Assembly (NCBI RefSeq): GCF_000143535.2
Contig: NC_037321.1
Location: forward strand, 806,001 to 870,000
Length of the DNA: 64,000 bases
Direction: 5' to 3'
DNA from: Botrytis cinerea B05.10
Lineage: Eukaryota; Ascomycota; Leotiomycetes; Helotiales; Sclerotiniaceae
Shown here: positions 1 to 12,151 of the stretch, in pieces
How the letters are laid out: every line of letters begins with the position of its first letter
Numbering within the stretch: the stretch's first letter is position 1
Notes under the pieces: generated by a model
Told to the model about the DNA's origin: nothing
Database searches by the model: none
What the model saw: the letters and a program-made list of their open reading frames with translations, nothing else
Translations under genes and position numbers: made by a program

Positions 1-713
1 GCGAGAGATGAAAGGGAAAAAAGTATTGCATTCTTGAATCTCTCAATACACCAGTCCTCTATGCTCTACCGTGAATAATTCTCGCAATCTTCACTCCATA
101 AAAGAACCCTACAAAATCCAAAGTGTATTCCAAGCATTTACAGAACAAAACTTCCAATAGCCAATACCTGTCTGCAAATAAGATATTCACATCACTCATT
201 TGCCAACCATACACATGAAATAGTCTTCTCTATTACTCACAATTTCTCGCTATACCATCAAATGAATACTGTATTGAGAAAGCAAAGAGCTACATACATA
301 CCTACATTTTACCCGACCTCTCCTTTTGTATCTCACTAAGCGAATACGAAATTCGAAACTCTCCATGCCACATATTTCCTCGACAATTCAACACCGGGAA
401 TACCATTTCATACATTCAATAAATCACCAAAGATAAATCTCATGCTCTTGATAGGTAGAAGGCCAAATTGTCATTGGCGTAATGTCAAATATTGAGGAGA
501 ACTACATTGAAGCGGACGAGTCCGTTACGAATTGCCATGATTACTGATCCGCCGATTTCCAAGCACGATGCAAATTAAGTGAAAGTGAAAGTGGAATTCA
601 GATTCTATACCCAACACAAATATCCTATCACTATACAACGCCAATATACAGAGAAAGTCCACACATAATATATAAAATCCGCAGATACCGCTATACCCAG
701 CCCCCCTCACAAC
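1..713. other. Downstream flank, no gene seen
   Basis: This AT-rich stretch lies beyond the stop codon of the first gene, which is on the minus strand, so it should hold that gene's 3' untranslated region and terminator. I see no convincing coding frame, RNA gene or repeat. Confidence 0.5.
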
Positions 714-3700
714 TCACAACTCACCCACCCACGTCGATTCACCATCATACGCATTTATCACCTGCCTCCTGGGCACCATGCCAAAAGTCTCCGGCTCCTG
801 CAGAGGGCCAGACCTCATTATCGAATTCCAATCCGGGGTAATAGGCATACTTGAAACCACATCATTCCAACTCGCAAATTCGCCTTCCTTAGTTCCATCG
901 TGACCCGAAACACTAGCGAGCAAATCGCTCCGGAAGTCGTTTTTGGCTTTCTTGGAATCCAGTGATAATACGTAATATGGCGCTTTGTGTTTGTTAAGCT
1001 TTGCGAGATACGCTTTCGCGTCTGCGACGCCGTGGACGTTCGTAAACCATTCGGTAATAGTCATTCCCATTGAAGCGGCGGCTGTGCCGGCCGACTCGAG
1101 GGTTTCCTTATCTATCTTGCTGTTGGATGCCTTGTGAACCCAAGTGTTGAAGTCCGTGGGGTCAAAGTGAGGAATCGATGTTTTTTGGATAAGATCATGG
1201 AGAGCGAGACGGTTGGATTGGGCCCAGCTCAACAAGGAAAGTTGTTTCGCCATGTGAAGTTGCTGTTCTTCCAGCTCCTTTTCTCCCTTTTTCGACGCCG
1301 CTTCGGCCTTTACAATATCGCCAGGCTGGAGTCCGTCTTTCACAGCTACAGCGTGTTGTTTATCTTTTTTAACTTGTTTCTCTTTTATCTTGTACTTCTC
1401 GGCCAATTTCAAATAGAGTTTCAAATCCCGTGAATCTTTCTCTTCCTGCGCTTTGATTTTTAATTTTCTCTCTTGCTCTTTTCGATCTGCATCCGTCATT
1501 GGTGTAAATCCAAGTGCACCTCGTCTCCGCTTTTCCGCGATACGTTTCCGTTTCAATCTTTCAGATGCATTCTGGTTATTCAGGGCTGATGTTTCCTGGA
1601 CTTCTTCATCTAAACGATGTTCCTCCCTATGTCTCACTATTGCTTCCAGAGCCCACCTGTTCTCAGGCAATGTCAAGATTCTTGAAGGAGCAAGACCCGC
1701 GATGGGGTCTTTGATGGGCGGAATTGGGATTTCGTGCGTATCCTTCCTCTGTTCATTGAATACCACTCTCAGACGCTCCAATTCCCGAACTCTTTGTAGA
1801 GCTTCTCTTGCTTGTGTCTCAGCTTCGGCGAGAGATGCTGGCTGCCACAGATCAAGTTTCGTTGGCTGCGACCCAGGTGCAGGCCCTTGAATTTCTTCGA
1901 CTCCCTTATTTATCTCATCGATCAATTCCTGCACACCCATTTCAACCCTCTCTTCTTCTTGCTTTTCAATTTCCTCCATCCTCTGTTTTTCTCTTGCTTC
2001 TATGTTTTTTCGGAATCGTTTGGCATCGGGTGGGAAGTAACCATCATTGTCAGCCTGTCGTTTCAAACTCTTGGCTTCATATGCGTTTTGCTCCTCTTCA
2101 ATTTCATCGAGGAACTGCTCATGGAATAATTCAGAGGAATGTGTTTGTACCTTTTCGGCATTATCTTTATGAGTTGCCCACCATTGATCCCTTTGATCGT
2201 CGGTGGGGCCATTCGAAACGTCTCCATAGTTGGGAGGGAGTCCTCCCCATGCTGTATCGCTGGTTGGCTCAACCATTTCTGACCTAAGCCATGAATGACC
2301 AAGAAACGTCTCTTGAAAATGAAGCTGCGCGGCTACCCATTTAAGTTCAGCTTCTGGGCTCTCAAATGGCAAAGGTCCAGGAGCTCCCCAGTCCTCGTTC
2401 TCATCAAATTGAGCATCTTGATCCAGGAAACCGGGCTGGGACATGAGTTTGAGTTTGATAGCGCGGGGATCCGGTATACTTTTGTTTCTTGCTGGTTTTG
2501 CGTTTTTCCATCTTATCCACTTGGGATCTTGCTCTCCTTCGCCCTCATCATCTTCCATTATTTTGGCCACAATCGCATTTTGCCAGTAGTATCCGGCCGC
2601 GACGCCAAAATATTCATCTTTCAAAGTTTGTCTCAATGAGCTCCATTGTTGAGACCAATTTTTGGTGCCAGCATCAGCCGGCTGTAAGTAAAACCGACCG
2701 CCAACGCCATGCCAGAAAGATATCCCACCACCCTCGCTTTGTATGATAGCAAATTCTGGCAATGGACCTGCGATTTCGCCTTTGCAAACTGCGATTCCAT
2801 TGATGCTTACAGTTCTCCCGTCCAGGTTAGCCACAAAGTATCTACTCTTCAAATCAGAATCTCTGTCAATTTCATCATTCCAAAGCTTGACATCTTTTGG
2901 TAGATAAGATTGTGTTTCGTCGCATGTTGGAGGGTAGTTCCGAGGTGGCATATCCCGGTAATACTTTTGCTCGGGTTCAACCCACCACGGATCATCAATT
3001 CTCATGGGTCTGTATTCCTTCTCCTTCATCCTGAAAGATGGCTCGACAATGTTGTCTTTTCCTCGGGGGTCAACTATATTTGGACGTTCCTCGCCGAGTT
3101 TGAACGCTGTAGTTGAAATCGTCTCGCATCGTCGAATATCCAAGGGAAATATGTCCGGGTTCTGGTAGCTGTCATTATCTTGGAACGATTCTCTGTGATT
3201 GCGATCTTCAGCTTTATCTAGAGTTTGTTGATATATGTTTTTGGTTGGGGTGTTGAAGATGGTGCCTGTTACTCTGTCCCAATACTTTTTAAGCTTCAGA
3301 AGTGATCCGTGGTCTTTTGATTTAAGCGTGGAAGGTGTATTGGGTTGGTCATCATTGGGCATTGTAACTTTGGTTTGTGCATATCTGCAGAGGGGGCGGA
3401 GAAGCTATCAATGAATTTTGTTAGTAGAAACTTTTCCAAAGGAGAGAGAATCGTACAGGATAAGGACTTCTTCCACAATCCACACCACCATCAATCTCAA
3501 ACTGGGAATTCTGCAGGAAAGCATCCGGTTCCTCATCCATATCAATTTTAACATGCTGTTCGCCGACTTGCCTGGGTCTCCAAACGCTATTCTCAACGGG
3601 ATCGTAATATTCTTGAAAATTCGCGTCATCTTCATCTGGAACAGCGTACTCGGTGAAATCCTTCATGGCGAAGAACCCTCCGCTAGATCCATCCTCTTCG

Positions 3701-5160
3701 ATTGGAAATGGTCTTGTGAGGTCATTAGGATTGAAGTTTTCGTCCTCCTCCTCATCGCCATCGTCAGGCTCACGATCAATAGCCGTCGCGGGTGCATTGC
3801 TCTCATCAGCCTTTCCCGGGCGTGCTTTATCAATGTAATCTTTCGGATCAGGCTTTTCCATAATCGTCGGATCCAAGTCTCCTCCGTACGCTTCCAATGT
3901 GATATTGTAATGTGCTTCCTGCCATGAGAGCTCAATGTATCCTACGCCCAGTCTCTTATTTTTCTCCATGCGCTCTTTGAATTCATTGATTACTGCAGGA
4001 GGCGTCAATTTCGTCGCGAATTCAATATACTTCTCTTCCAGACTCTCAGCGGGTCTATATGATTCATTCCAGTTGGGACGTTTGGTTAATTTACATCGAC
4101 GAACTTCGGGCGAGTCTTCCCATTTGGCGAGAGCGATAGCGTACTCGATGGAACCTGGCTGGGCTTCAGGTTTAGGGTCTTTTTTCCAAAATTCCGAGCT
4201 GAGAAGCTCTTCGACTCGATCTTTCAAGTGCAATGGTAGTTCATCACGGACGTATTCCATAGTCAAAGGGAGATACTCCGGTGCCCATTTCTTGTAGTTT
4301 TGGAAGTCCTCCCATTTCGGTGCCCCCCCATTGCGTCGCTGCCATTCAGCAAGCGCTTCACAAAACTCTATATATCCATCTCCCAAATTTCGATTTTGCT
4401 TGAACAGCGCTTTGAGATTCTGGGTGGCACGTTCTTTCCAATCTTTCCGTCCTTGCGCTATCTCAGTAATGTTCTTTTCGAATTGTTCGAGCGCTTTAGC
4501 TTCCGTTCTATACGGTTTTCCTATCTTCACTTTCTTCCTCCTGTACTGTCTCTTCCCCGCTGGCCCCTCAAACGGAAGCTTCCCCTTCTTTTTCTGTTGT
4601 TTAATATAAGCTTCCCACTCTGCATAGGCGCGTGCAACCCATACTTCATTTACTCGTCCTTCTATATAATGATTATTCCAAATATCCCACGCGCGTTTCC
4701 AGGACTTCCACACCTCGTGTCCGTTGCCGGAATAATTTCGAGTATATGGCGATTTGTATTTCCCGGCCCCGAGAAGAAAGTCCCGGACATCTTTGATGAC
4801 GGAGGGGTGAAGATTTTCGGCCAGAGGAGACGGGATACGTGTTGCAGGGATGGGAGAGATGAGGGGGATTTGGTGACGGTTTTCGCGCATGCGGTGCAGG
4901 ACTGCGGGAGAGGAGAGGAAGGGGGTGAAATCATAGGTGGTGTATTTTTTTTGGGCGACGGTGAGAATGGGTTTGTTGCGGGGGTCGATGACGGCGTTTG
5001 GGTCTGGGGGAGGTTCTGGGGGTGGACTGGGGGTGCGCGAGGGAGGTGGGATTGAGTACATGTTGATCGATTGGGGATCGTGATGTGATACGAGGTTAGA
5101 TCTGGGCCCGTAATTATAGACCGTGAAAGTGCGAGATGCGAAGGTGTGACGAGTACTCAA
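714..5160 (-). CDS. Large charged protein of unknown function (two exons, 1464 aa)
   Basis: I read this as one gene rather than two. Exon 1 is 3457-5160 and exon 2 is 714-3404. They are joined across a 52 bp intron (3405-3456) with a GTACGA donor, a TACTAAC branch point and an ATAG acceptor, and the phase 0 junction keeps frame. The start at 5160 is the first ATG of the open frame. The first 60 or so residues are proline-rich (PPPSRTPSPPPEPPPDP). The middle of the first exon is rich in Lys, Trp and Tyr and is followed by an acidic stretch (DDGDEEEDENF). Exon 2 carries long Glu/Lys/Arg-rich segments likely to form coiled coil, with possible basic nuclear-localisation stretches such as RLKRKRIAEKRRR. 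I recognise no catalytic domain and no signal peptide or membrane segment. A nuclear or scaffold role is only a guess. The alternative is two adjacent genes 58 bp apart, which the splice signals argue against. Confidence 0.72.
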
Positions 5161-5910
5161 TTGTGAGGAAGTTTAGCATGCGAGATAGGTATGAATAGCG
5201 TAGACTTCGAAACAAAACGCAGTTCATGCAGCATACACGAGTTTTCACGGGATCAACAAGATTAGTGAAGAAGGAACAAGGTGAGGGTCGATATGAAAGA
5301 GGCTTTGAAGGAACTTGGACGCAAAGGAAATATTTGAGACATTTTCTTTGCTGAGATGTTCCATTCTTTGCCCATTGATGATAATTCCGTAACCGTCAAT
5401 ACGAAGGGCTAATTGTTTGACGCTCTAGCTATACTTGGACGGAAAAGGGTTAGTCTTGGGTGTGAGGAATGTTGGGGTCGAGGAGGGGCTGCGAGTGGTG
5501 AAGTGCCGTGTGTGGTTGAAATGGAGCACAAAGGAAGGGTTCATGATCAAAGAAAATTCGAGGAGAGGGAAATTGGGGATCATGAGAGATGTAAATGTAT
5601 GAATGTATGGGGATTTGCGAGACTTTGATACTTTTTAGGTAATTCATTTTGGACGTTCTAGATGCTGTTCTGATATTCAACCTCGAATAGCAGGGTTATA
5701 CAAGAGAAATTCAAAGCTGGGTCACTAAACCTCCAATTCGAGTAAAAGTAAGTAAGGACTACTTACTCATTAACAGATACCCAATAAAACGGAAAAATAA
5801 AACGCTTTTTGAATTGTTCCAATCGCTGCCCGTGAAATATGTAGAAAGTGAGGGGTATCCGAACACGTAAGAATTACATTAAATTTTGATTTCGCTCTGC
5901 CCTGCAATAG
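5161..5910. other. Intergenic, promoter side of the 1464 aa gene
   Basis: This holds the promoter and 5' leader of the minus-strand gene ending at 5160 and the 3' flank of the bZIP gene. No additional gene or RNA is supported. Confidence 0.4.
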
Positions 5911-7208
5911 TCATAAGCCTACACCATTTTCTGTATATCGGTCCATTACGTGAAAGACTAACTGGTTGTCCACGTTGCAATCCATACCGGGCATACAGCC
6001 TAATTCTGCACGAACTACGGCGGGGTCGCCGCCGGCCATGGTCGTTATCATGTCGGTTGCAAATACGCAGCTATTCAGGTTGGTTCCGCTATTCTCCGAA
6101 GGTATATTTGTGTTGTATGTTGATGATATTGGAGGTGACATTTGATGAGATGAAATTGATGAACGAGAATTAGGATTCGAATTTGTGTGGGATTGTAGAT
6201 GGGAATGCATCTGAGGGGTCTGTGGAGAAAGTGTGTTGTGGGATTGATTTGATATATATTGCGGCTCGTATTCATAGATTTGAGGAGATTGGATGGAGAG
6301 ACTCGATGGCCTGTTCTGCTGTTGTGAGTTTGGCAATGTTATTGGTGTCATATTGAATCTTTGTTGCTGTTGCTGTTGCTGTGGTTGTCGATTATGGACA
6401 GTCCCGGCCGTGCTATGATTCTGACTTATACTGCTATGTCGACTTGCTGCGCTACTTCTTCTTGGACTCATGAATTGTTGGGCCTGTGAGAATCCTTTGC
6501 TGCTCGATGTTGGTGTCTGTCCTACGCTCATACTCCGTGAGGGCTGCACTGGATCCCATATCGAATGGACAGTATTTCCACTATAAGAACTCTCTCGACT
6601 TTGAATCGCCTGCCCCATCGTTGTCGTACTCGTCGGATCAATACTTCCATCCGCACAACATAGTTTTCTCGCCTGGAGTAAATGTTCTAACTGTTGTACC
6701 GAAGGACTTTCACTCCCATATTGCGCCGATATTATTAAATCTTCGGAACTCATTTGTAGATATGTTTCCACCATTTCATTTCCTACCCCATGTTGTGCCA
6801 GCAGACTTCGCAATTTCTTGTTCTCATCTGCTACTCTTCTTGCTGCCAGCTGAATTTCAGAAGATGCTTCAATACCTTGGAGCTCGCATTGGCGCAATCG
6901 TGCCTCGAGCTCTTGAAGATACTCTTTTCTGCGAGCGCGGGATCGTCTTTGATTATCTCGTATGCGCGCAAGATTTGCCTTTTCCTAGAACACACAATTA
7001 GACTTTAGTTCGACCAACGTACGCATTGCTGATGACATGTTGAGAGGTTGGCTATAAAGAGCGTGTGGTGCATGTGCATGTGTCAAATGTCAAATGCCAA
7101 TTGAGCTTGATGATATCTTGGCATTTGAGCTCTCTTCACAATCTCCAATCAAAAAAAAGACGACTTCCAAAGGATGAAGCACTGATTACTCACCGCAGCC
7201 GTCGACAT
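5911..7208 (-). CDS. bZIP transcription factor (362 aa)
   Basis: A short first exon (7194-7208, encoding MSTAA) is joined by a 209 bp intron (6985-7193, GTGAGT..CTAG, phase 0) to exon 2 (5911-6984). The basic region RIRDNQRRSRARRKEY (about residues 12-27) keeps the bZIP N-x7-R core. It runs straight into a leucine-zipper-like helix (YLQELEARLRQCELQ, then ADENKKLRSLL), so the protein should dimerise and bind DNA in the nucleus. The centre is low complexity, Ser/Gln/Asn-rich with a run of seven glutamines. The last 50 residues are again ordered-looking, with CVFATDMI, GGDPAVVRAELGC and DNQLVFHVMDRY. The very short first exon makes the start less certain than the rest, but no other ATG in frame precedes the basic region. 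The regulated pathway cannot be read from the sequence. Confidence 0.85.
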
Positions 7209-7718
7209 GATGAATTATGGAAGAATCAAAAATCTTGGGGAGTTTCACGCATTCCAAGTAATGCGCAATTGATTTGATTGAAATGGTTACGAATTATGAA
7301 TAGCCGCATCCCCTGTTTAGCGCGGCCTGGATTTGAATGTTCCCAATTTTTCACACGCGTAAATTCTCCTTTGGCATGGATCTGAAACGGCAACTACAAA
7401 GTGAGAAGTCGGTGGAGGATGGAGATTGGTTCGGTAGTTGTGCGATTGTGTATAACTGCGTAGTAGTATATATACGGTGTATTGAATGCAATATCGGACC
7501 CCTATGTTCCTCGATCTGGGTGTTTAAGATGGCCTTTGTAGCGTAAGCATCTTCTCTCTAGCTCGTAGCGATCGAACGCCTATAAGCGTGGCTGTGCTAG
7601 ATGTGCGAGAAGGTGTTGTTGGGAAGAGACGGACGGGCAAGTGCCGGCAAGAGGGTTGTTTTGAAGAGCAATCGCACCAGCCCTCCTTCATGGCATGTGG
7701 CATGTGGCATGTACGAGG

Positions 7719-7796
7719 TGTGGCATTGGCGGCATTGGTGGCATTGGTGGCCTTGGTGGCATTCGTAGTATTGGTAGCATTGGTAGCATTGGTATT
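7719..7796. repeat. 9-bp minisatellite, GGCATTGGT type
   Basis: About eight imperfect 9 bp units (GGCATTGGT drifting to AGCATTGGT) run in tandem. On the plus strand one frame reads Ala-Leu-Val repeats, but no gene context supports translation. Confidence 0.75.
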
Positions 7797-8343
7797 ACTT
7801 CATGAAACCCCTTCAGAAGAAGAACACCCACCCACCTACCGACTCACCTACCCACCTTCCTAGTACGAGAGGGTTCATTAAAGGACCCGTGTTCATTGGC
7901 CAATCGTGAAGATGGCTGTGTACGAAGCATAACCAGATTCTGGAAAGGGATACGGCCCTGGTCCCTGGGCAGCCCAAGCAGGAATAGAGCAGAAATGGAG
8001 GAAAAGAAGCATTAGCAGGACGAAAAGAAGCCTCGAACGGTCCCCGGTATTTATCCAGCTAAACCTTATTTCTTACTCAATTGGGTGGAGCTCATTTATC
8101 CGGTCGGCATCTTCACACGAGAACAACCGAATCGAGCGAACGGATATCACAACCTGCGCCAGTCGAACACGGTTCCTTTCTGATGCAGCCATGTCCGTCG
8201 CACACCATCTCTACCACATGTGCTATGCAGAGGACATGCGATACATACGATACATACACTTGATGTTCCCAGCCCGGCAGGGTGGCCTAGCTCTTCAAGC
8301 TCAAGAATGGGTTGAACAAGCTTCGGGAGTTCTGCCATCGGGA

Positions 8344-8372
8344 ACATCAACATCAACATCAACATCAACATC
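8344..8372. repeat. Hexamer microsatellite (ACATCA)n
   Basis: Nearly five perfect copies of the hexamer ACATCA lie in intergenic DNA. Confidence 0.85.
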
Positions 8373-11036
8373 TCCCTTCCAGTCCCGATGTCAAACGAGA
8401 AAATCAGATCATTGCTTTCTTTTCTGCCTTTCTATTTTTGACGTAAAGGCTTGCTGTTAAACTTCTTTGGGCATTTCGGGATTCTCTAGTCCCTTCAGTG
8501 TGTGGCCCGGATCCACGGAATCGTTCCCATTTGCTCGAGACGTGCCGCACCCCTTCTTACCCGCCAGAAATCGTCCGAAACATTTGAATCGTGGTGCGAC
8601 CTTTGAATCGACATCGACGATCATGTCACATTTTACAATCTGGGGATCCAAGATCTATGAGTGTAGATATCACAGAACCCAAAGTGATAGGATCTGTTGG
8701 TTTGGCCACCTTCGGGTCAATGCAATATATTGTTACTGTAATCTATCCGTGTCACACACCACTACACATTGGGGTCTGTGAAAAAGAAAAGAAAAAGACT
8801 CTGTACTTCAATAGTATCCCGTCTCATATTTTCGTAATCTATTGCACGCCTCTCTCTACCCCAGAACGAAATCATTGTTTGTTTGACAAGGGACAGCTTC
8901 ATTTCACTGGTGGTCCTGTGAGTGCAGATTGAAATCCCTACGTCGATCATCTTCCCGATTGTATGCGTAGCAGACACATATCTTTACTTACATACGAAGA
9001 AACTATCACAGGATCAGTCGTCCATTCTTCGACCCGGAAATTGCCAAGAATATATACTCCGTCGACAATCTACAAAGCCTGACTGGGTGTCAGGGACTAT
9101 ATATTTACACGCGAAGACTTATTTTTGATCTTGCTCAATCATCATCGGCAGCATATATAATTATATGTGTATGCATGAAAGTATAGTAAGTGGAATATTT
9201 TCCGCGAGTACTGGGCTATCAAAATTCGTCTCCACTTGCCTCACTTTATACACCGCAATTTTTCCCACATTAAATTTAAGTTTTGCAAAATTTCATTATA
9301 ACATTGGGCTTTTCTATTTTTAAATTAACCCATTAAATGTGCCGCTTTTGCGGTTGGAATTCTAAAATATGGGATGAACACGTACATTACTCCTACTTCT
9401 ATTTCAAATATAAACACCGGTTCCGTCTATCTAAACTGTGAATAACGCCTCCTGATATATAGATGTGGACCCTTTTATTTCTTTCGATAAAGCTAAGAAA
9501 ATACATAGATCCATACATGTAGATGATTCTTTGCAGCCAGTTGAGGAAAATTGAATTAACAGCTCTATGGCACGTTGGTAGATGGAATATCTACCATTGA
9601 TAGATGAGTATATTTGGAGGGCATGAAGGATTGTCTTATTTATCGCCCGATAGCGCGATCTAGTCTGTTCATTGTCGATTCTCAATCTTGTTACCGGCAT
9701 CAGAGTCTCGAAATAGGAAGCTGCTTCTCACCGTCGTAATTTTGTCTTTCTTTAGTACAACCACGGCATCTTAAGATCGTCGTAGTCGACCTAGCATACT
9801 ATCAACGTAAGTTGAATCGAGTTGCTCCTAGTGTGCCAAGTGGTAAGTTGATATCTTCTACACCTTCCTATCTTAGTAGAACAAATGATCAAATGGCACG
9901 CGTAGAAAATTGTTCTTGAAATTGCATCGTGGGTTAAGAGAGTCAGTGAATTCCAAGGAATTAACATGTGTTCAAAATTGGCACGATGATTACTCTCAGG
10001 ATTTTACCATCATAGAAGAATGGCGTTACATTTATCATTACTGCTCTATTTTATAGTAGCTTGGGGCCACATGCCATGTTAGGAAGCTGGCTTATAGCTG
10101 ATAATTGTCGAAGAACTGGTTAAGAATTCTCGGGCGTCAATTTTGATTCTCATTACCTTCTAGCTGCGTTTGGCTTGAAAGAAGAGAAGCATCTACTGTT
10201 TAAATAACAACAAAAATTGGTCTGCAGATTTGACAGCTAGAGTTAGACTGACGTCTTTTTAGATTGACGAATCCCCTGTACCTCAAGCTCGGGGGGGTAG
10301 TTCAAATTTTCTGAAATGTTTGGCACTCACGCGGGGCACATTGTCCTATTCTCGTTGGCCGGCGGCCTGGCGTTCTAGTCTAACTGCGACATTCCGGGAA
10401 TCATAATGCGTGATTTGATAGTTCGGGCGAGAGCTTTGGGATTAAAGCGACGGCATGGACACTATCTTTAAAAAGAAACAAGGGCTTAATGAGTTTGGTT
10501 TTTGTCCTGGCAGATTGTGTATATGTAGCTAGTATGCAAGATCTTGTTGACAGATCGTACATAAAAGCTCGTTTACTATTACAGATATGCTCTAGGGCAC
10601 TGACTGGAAAACCATCAACTATAGAATGAATAGCAAATGGATAGGTTGATGTCAGTATATAAGTAAGCCAGCAATCAATGAAGAACGGTAAAATGTATTT
10701 TCATATTCTCACCATGCCTTATTTATGACTATCGATTATTTTCTTGCCACTCACAATGAGAGACAGCATCACAATTTCCAACAGGGATAATTGAGTAGTG
10801 GTGAGTAATTGCCTACACCCTCAGAAGAACTCACATAATAGTGAAAATGTCAAGTGATGAGAAACATTCGCACTGTTATCGAGATAATTGTTGGAGCTCA
10901 CATCATCCTTGAATCAACAAAACTTCCGAATCTCGCTTCCTCCTGCGCAACTCAGCAATCTCCTTTTTATATGCAGTATGAGTATAAAGTATTTAAAGTC
11001 TGTATAAGGTTGTTTATATATGGAGTTAGTGGATGA

Positions 11037-11578
11037 TTAATGTACTAGTTGGCTATCGATGAATCGGTCGTCTGATCTCCACGGATAGTGGTTGGAAGAC
11101 AGGAGTGATTGAAAGACTTGTTTTTGTTCTTCATATCTCTTAGTACTTAAACGCCCTTGTATATCGAAATTGCGGAAACCAGAGTAAAGATATCTACGGC
11201 GCGAATTTGCTGATACTGGCTTTAGTAATATTGCAGTTTTAAAACCGTTCTTCGGATAAGATTCTTTAGTGAAGATGAATATAGGTGGAAGATAGCGGTG
11301 TTGGATGGTACGAGAGATTTGCTCGAGCGTGTAGTTTATGTTTCTCATACGAGGGAATGATGTGAGTATGTTTTTTTTCATTGTCTTTTCTTTTCTTCAT
11401 AAACGCAGAATTTGAATACTTTAGCAAGTGTGGTTGCTAGCCATCGCACATTCTCTCGTCTGCTCGGGTATTTGTTGTCGGAAAGTAAGGTGGTATTACT
11501 GTCGCTCGGTGTATCGAATAACAAGTTAGGTTGGCACGGCAAAAGTATCTGCACTGATATTCTATCCATTATCATCAT
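11037..11578 (-). other. Two abutting small open frames, doubtful
   Basis: Two minus-strand frames (11378-11578, 66 aa, then 11037-11381, 114 aa) overlap by an ATGA at a run of A residues. This is the picture of either a frameshifted relic or chance. A joining intron would have to be only about 35 bp, shorter than any other intron in the window. No domain is recognised. I report it only because it is the most gene-like patch in the gene-poor stretch. Confidence 0.15.
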
Positions 11579-12118
11579 TTTTTCCTTCGACTATCAATTT
11601 AACGTCGACGACACAAAACTTTAGTGATAATCACAACAGCTCAGTGAGTTTACAGAAAAAATGTTGGGAGGTGCATAAATAAGCTCTCTATTTTTTCAAA
11701 ATTTCCGAGCACATGTAAAAGTAAAATTTCTCATGAATAAATCCCTTGCTTCCATTTCTCGGTAATGGCCCACACTGGAGTTTTGTGTGATAAAGTAGCT
11801 TGAGGTAAAAGAAGGGAAGCTTTTGTGCGTAAAAATATATATATATATGGCCGGAGAAGTGGGTCGGGTGACTTCAAAGGGGGTTTGGTTGATGAATTTC
11901 GGCTTCCAAACCTGAATCCAGCGGATGAGGTTCATGATATATGGAGCCGGGAGTTTTTGTAATATTATATGATCCCAAGTATATAAAGCCCATGAAATAT
12001 ACAATATTCTGTATGGAACTGCGAGTGAAGACCAAACACTCAAAATATTTAGGTATTCCTAGCTCCCAAATGGATCCTAAGTATTCCGGTTCTAAGTAGT
12101 GTGTATCGGGAAGTTTGA

Positions 12119-12151
12119 TGTACTGAATGTATTGAATGTACTGAATGTAAT
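12119..12151. repeat. 9-bp tandem repeat, TGTACTGAA
   Basis: Three and a half copies of TGTACTGAA, one with a C to T change, sit in AT-rich intergenic DNA. Confidence 0.7.

Noticed and set aside
3418..3927. A 169-codon plus-strand frame inside the large orphan gene
   Set aside because: It lies opposite coding sequence with a clear intron and frame on the minus strand, and has no recognisable content.
4300..5055. A 251-codon plus-strand frame opposite the orphan gene's first exon
   Set aside because: Its Phe/Ser-rich translation is the usual antisense image of a charged protein, and no splice or domain evidence supports it.
7588..7863. A plus-strand frame encoding Ala-Leu-Val repeats
   Set aside because: The repeats are simply the translation of a 9 bp minisatellite. 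No conserved flanking sequence is seen.
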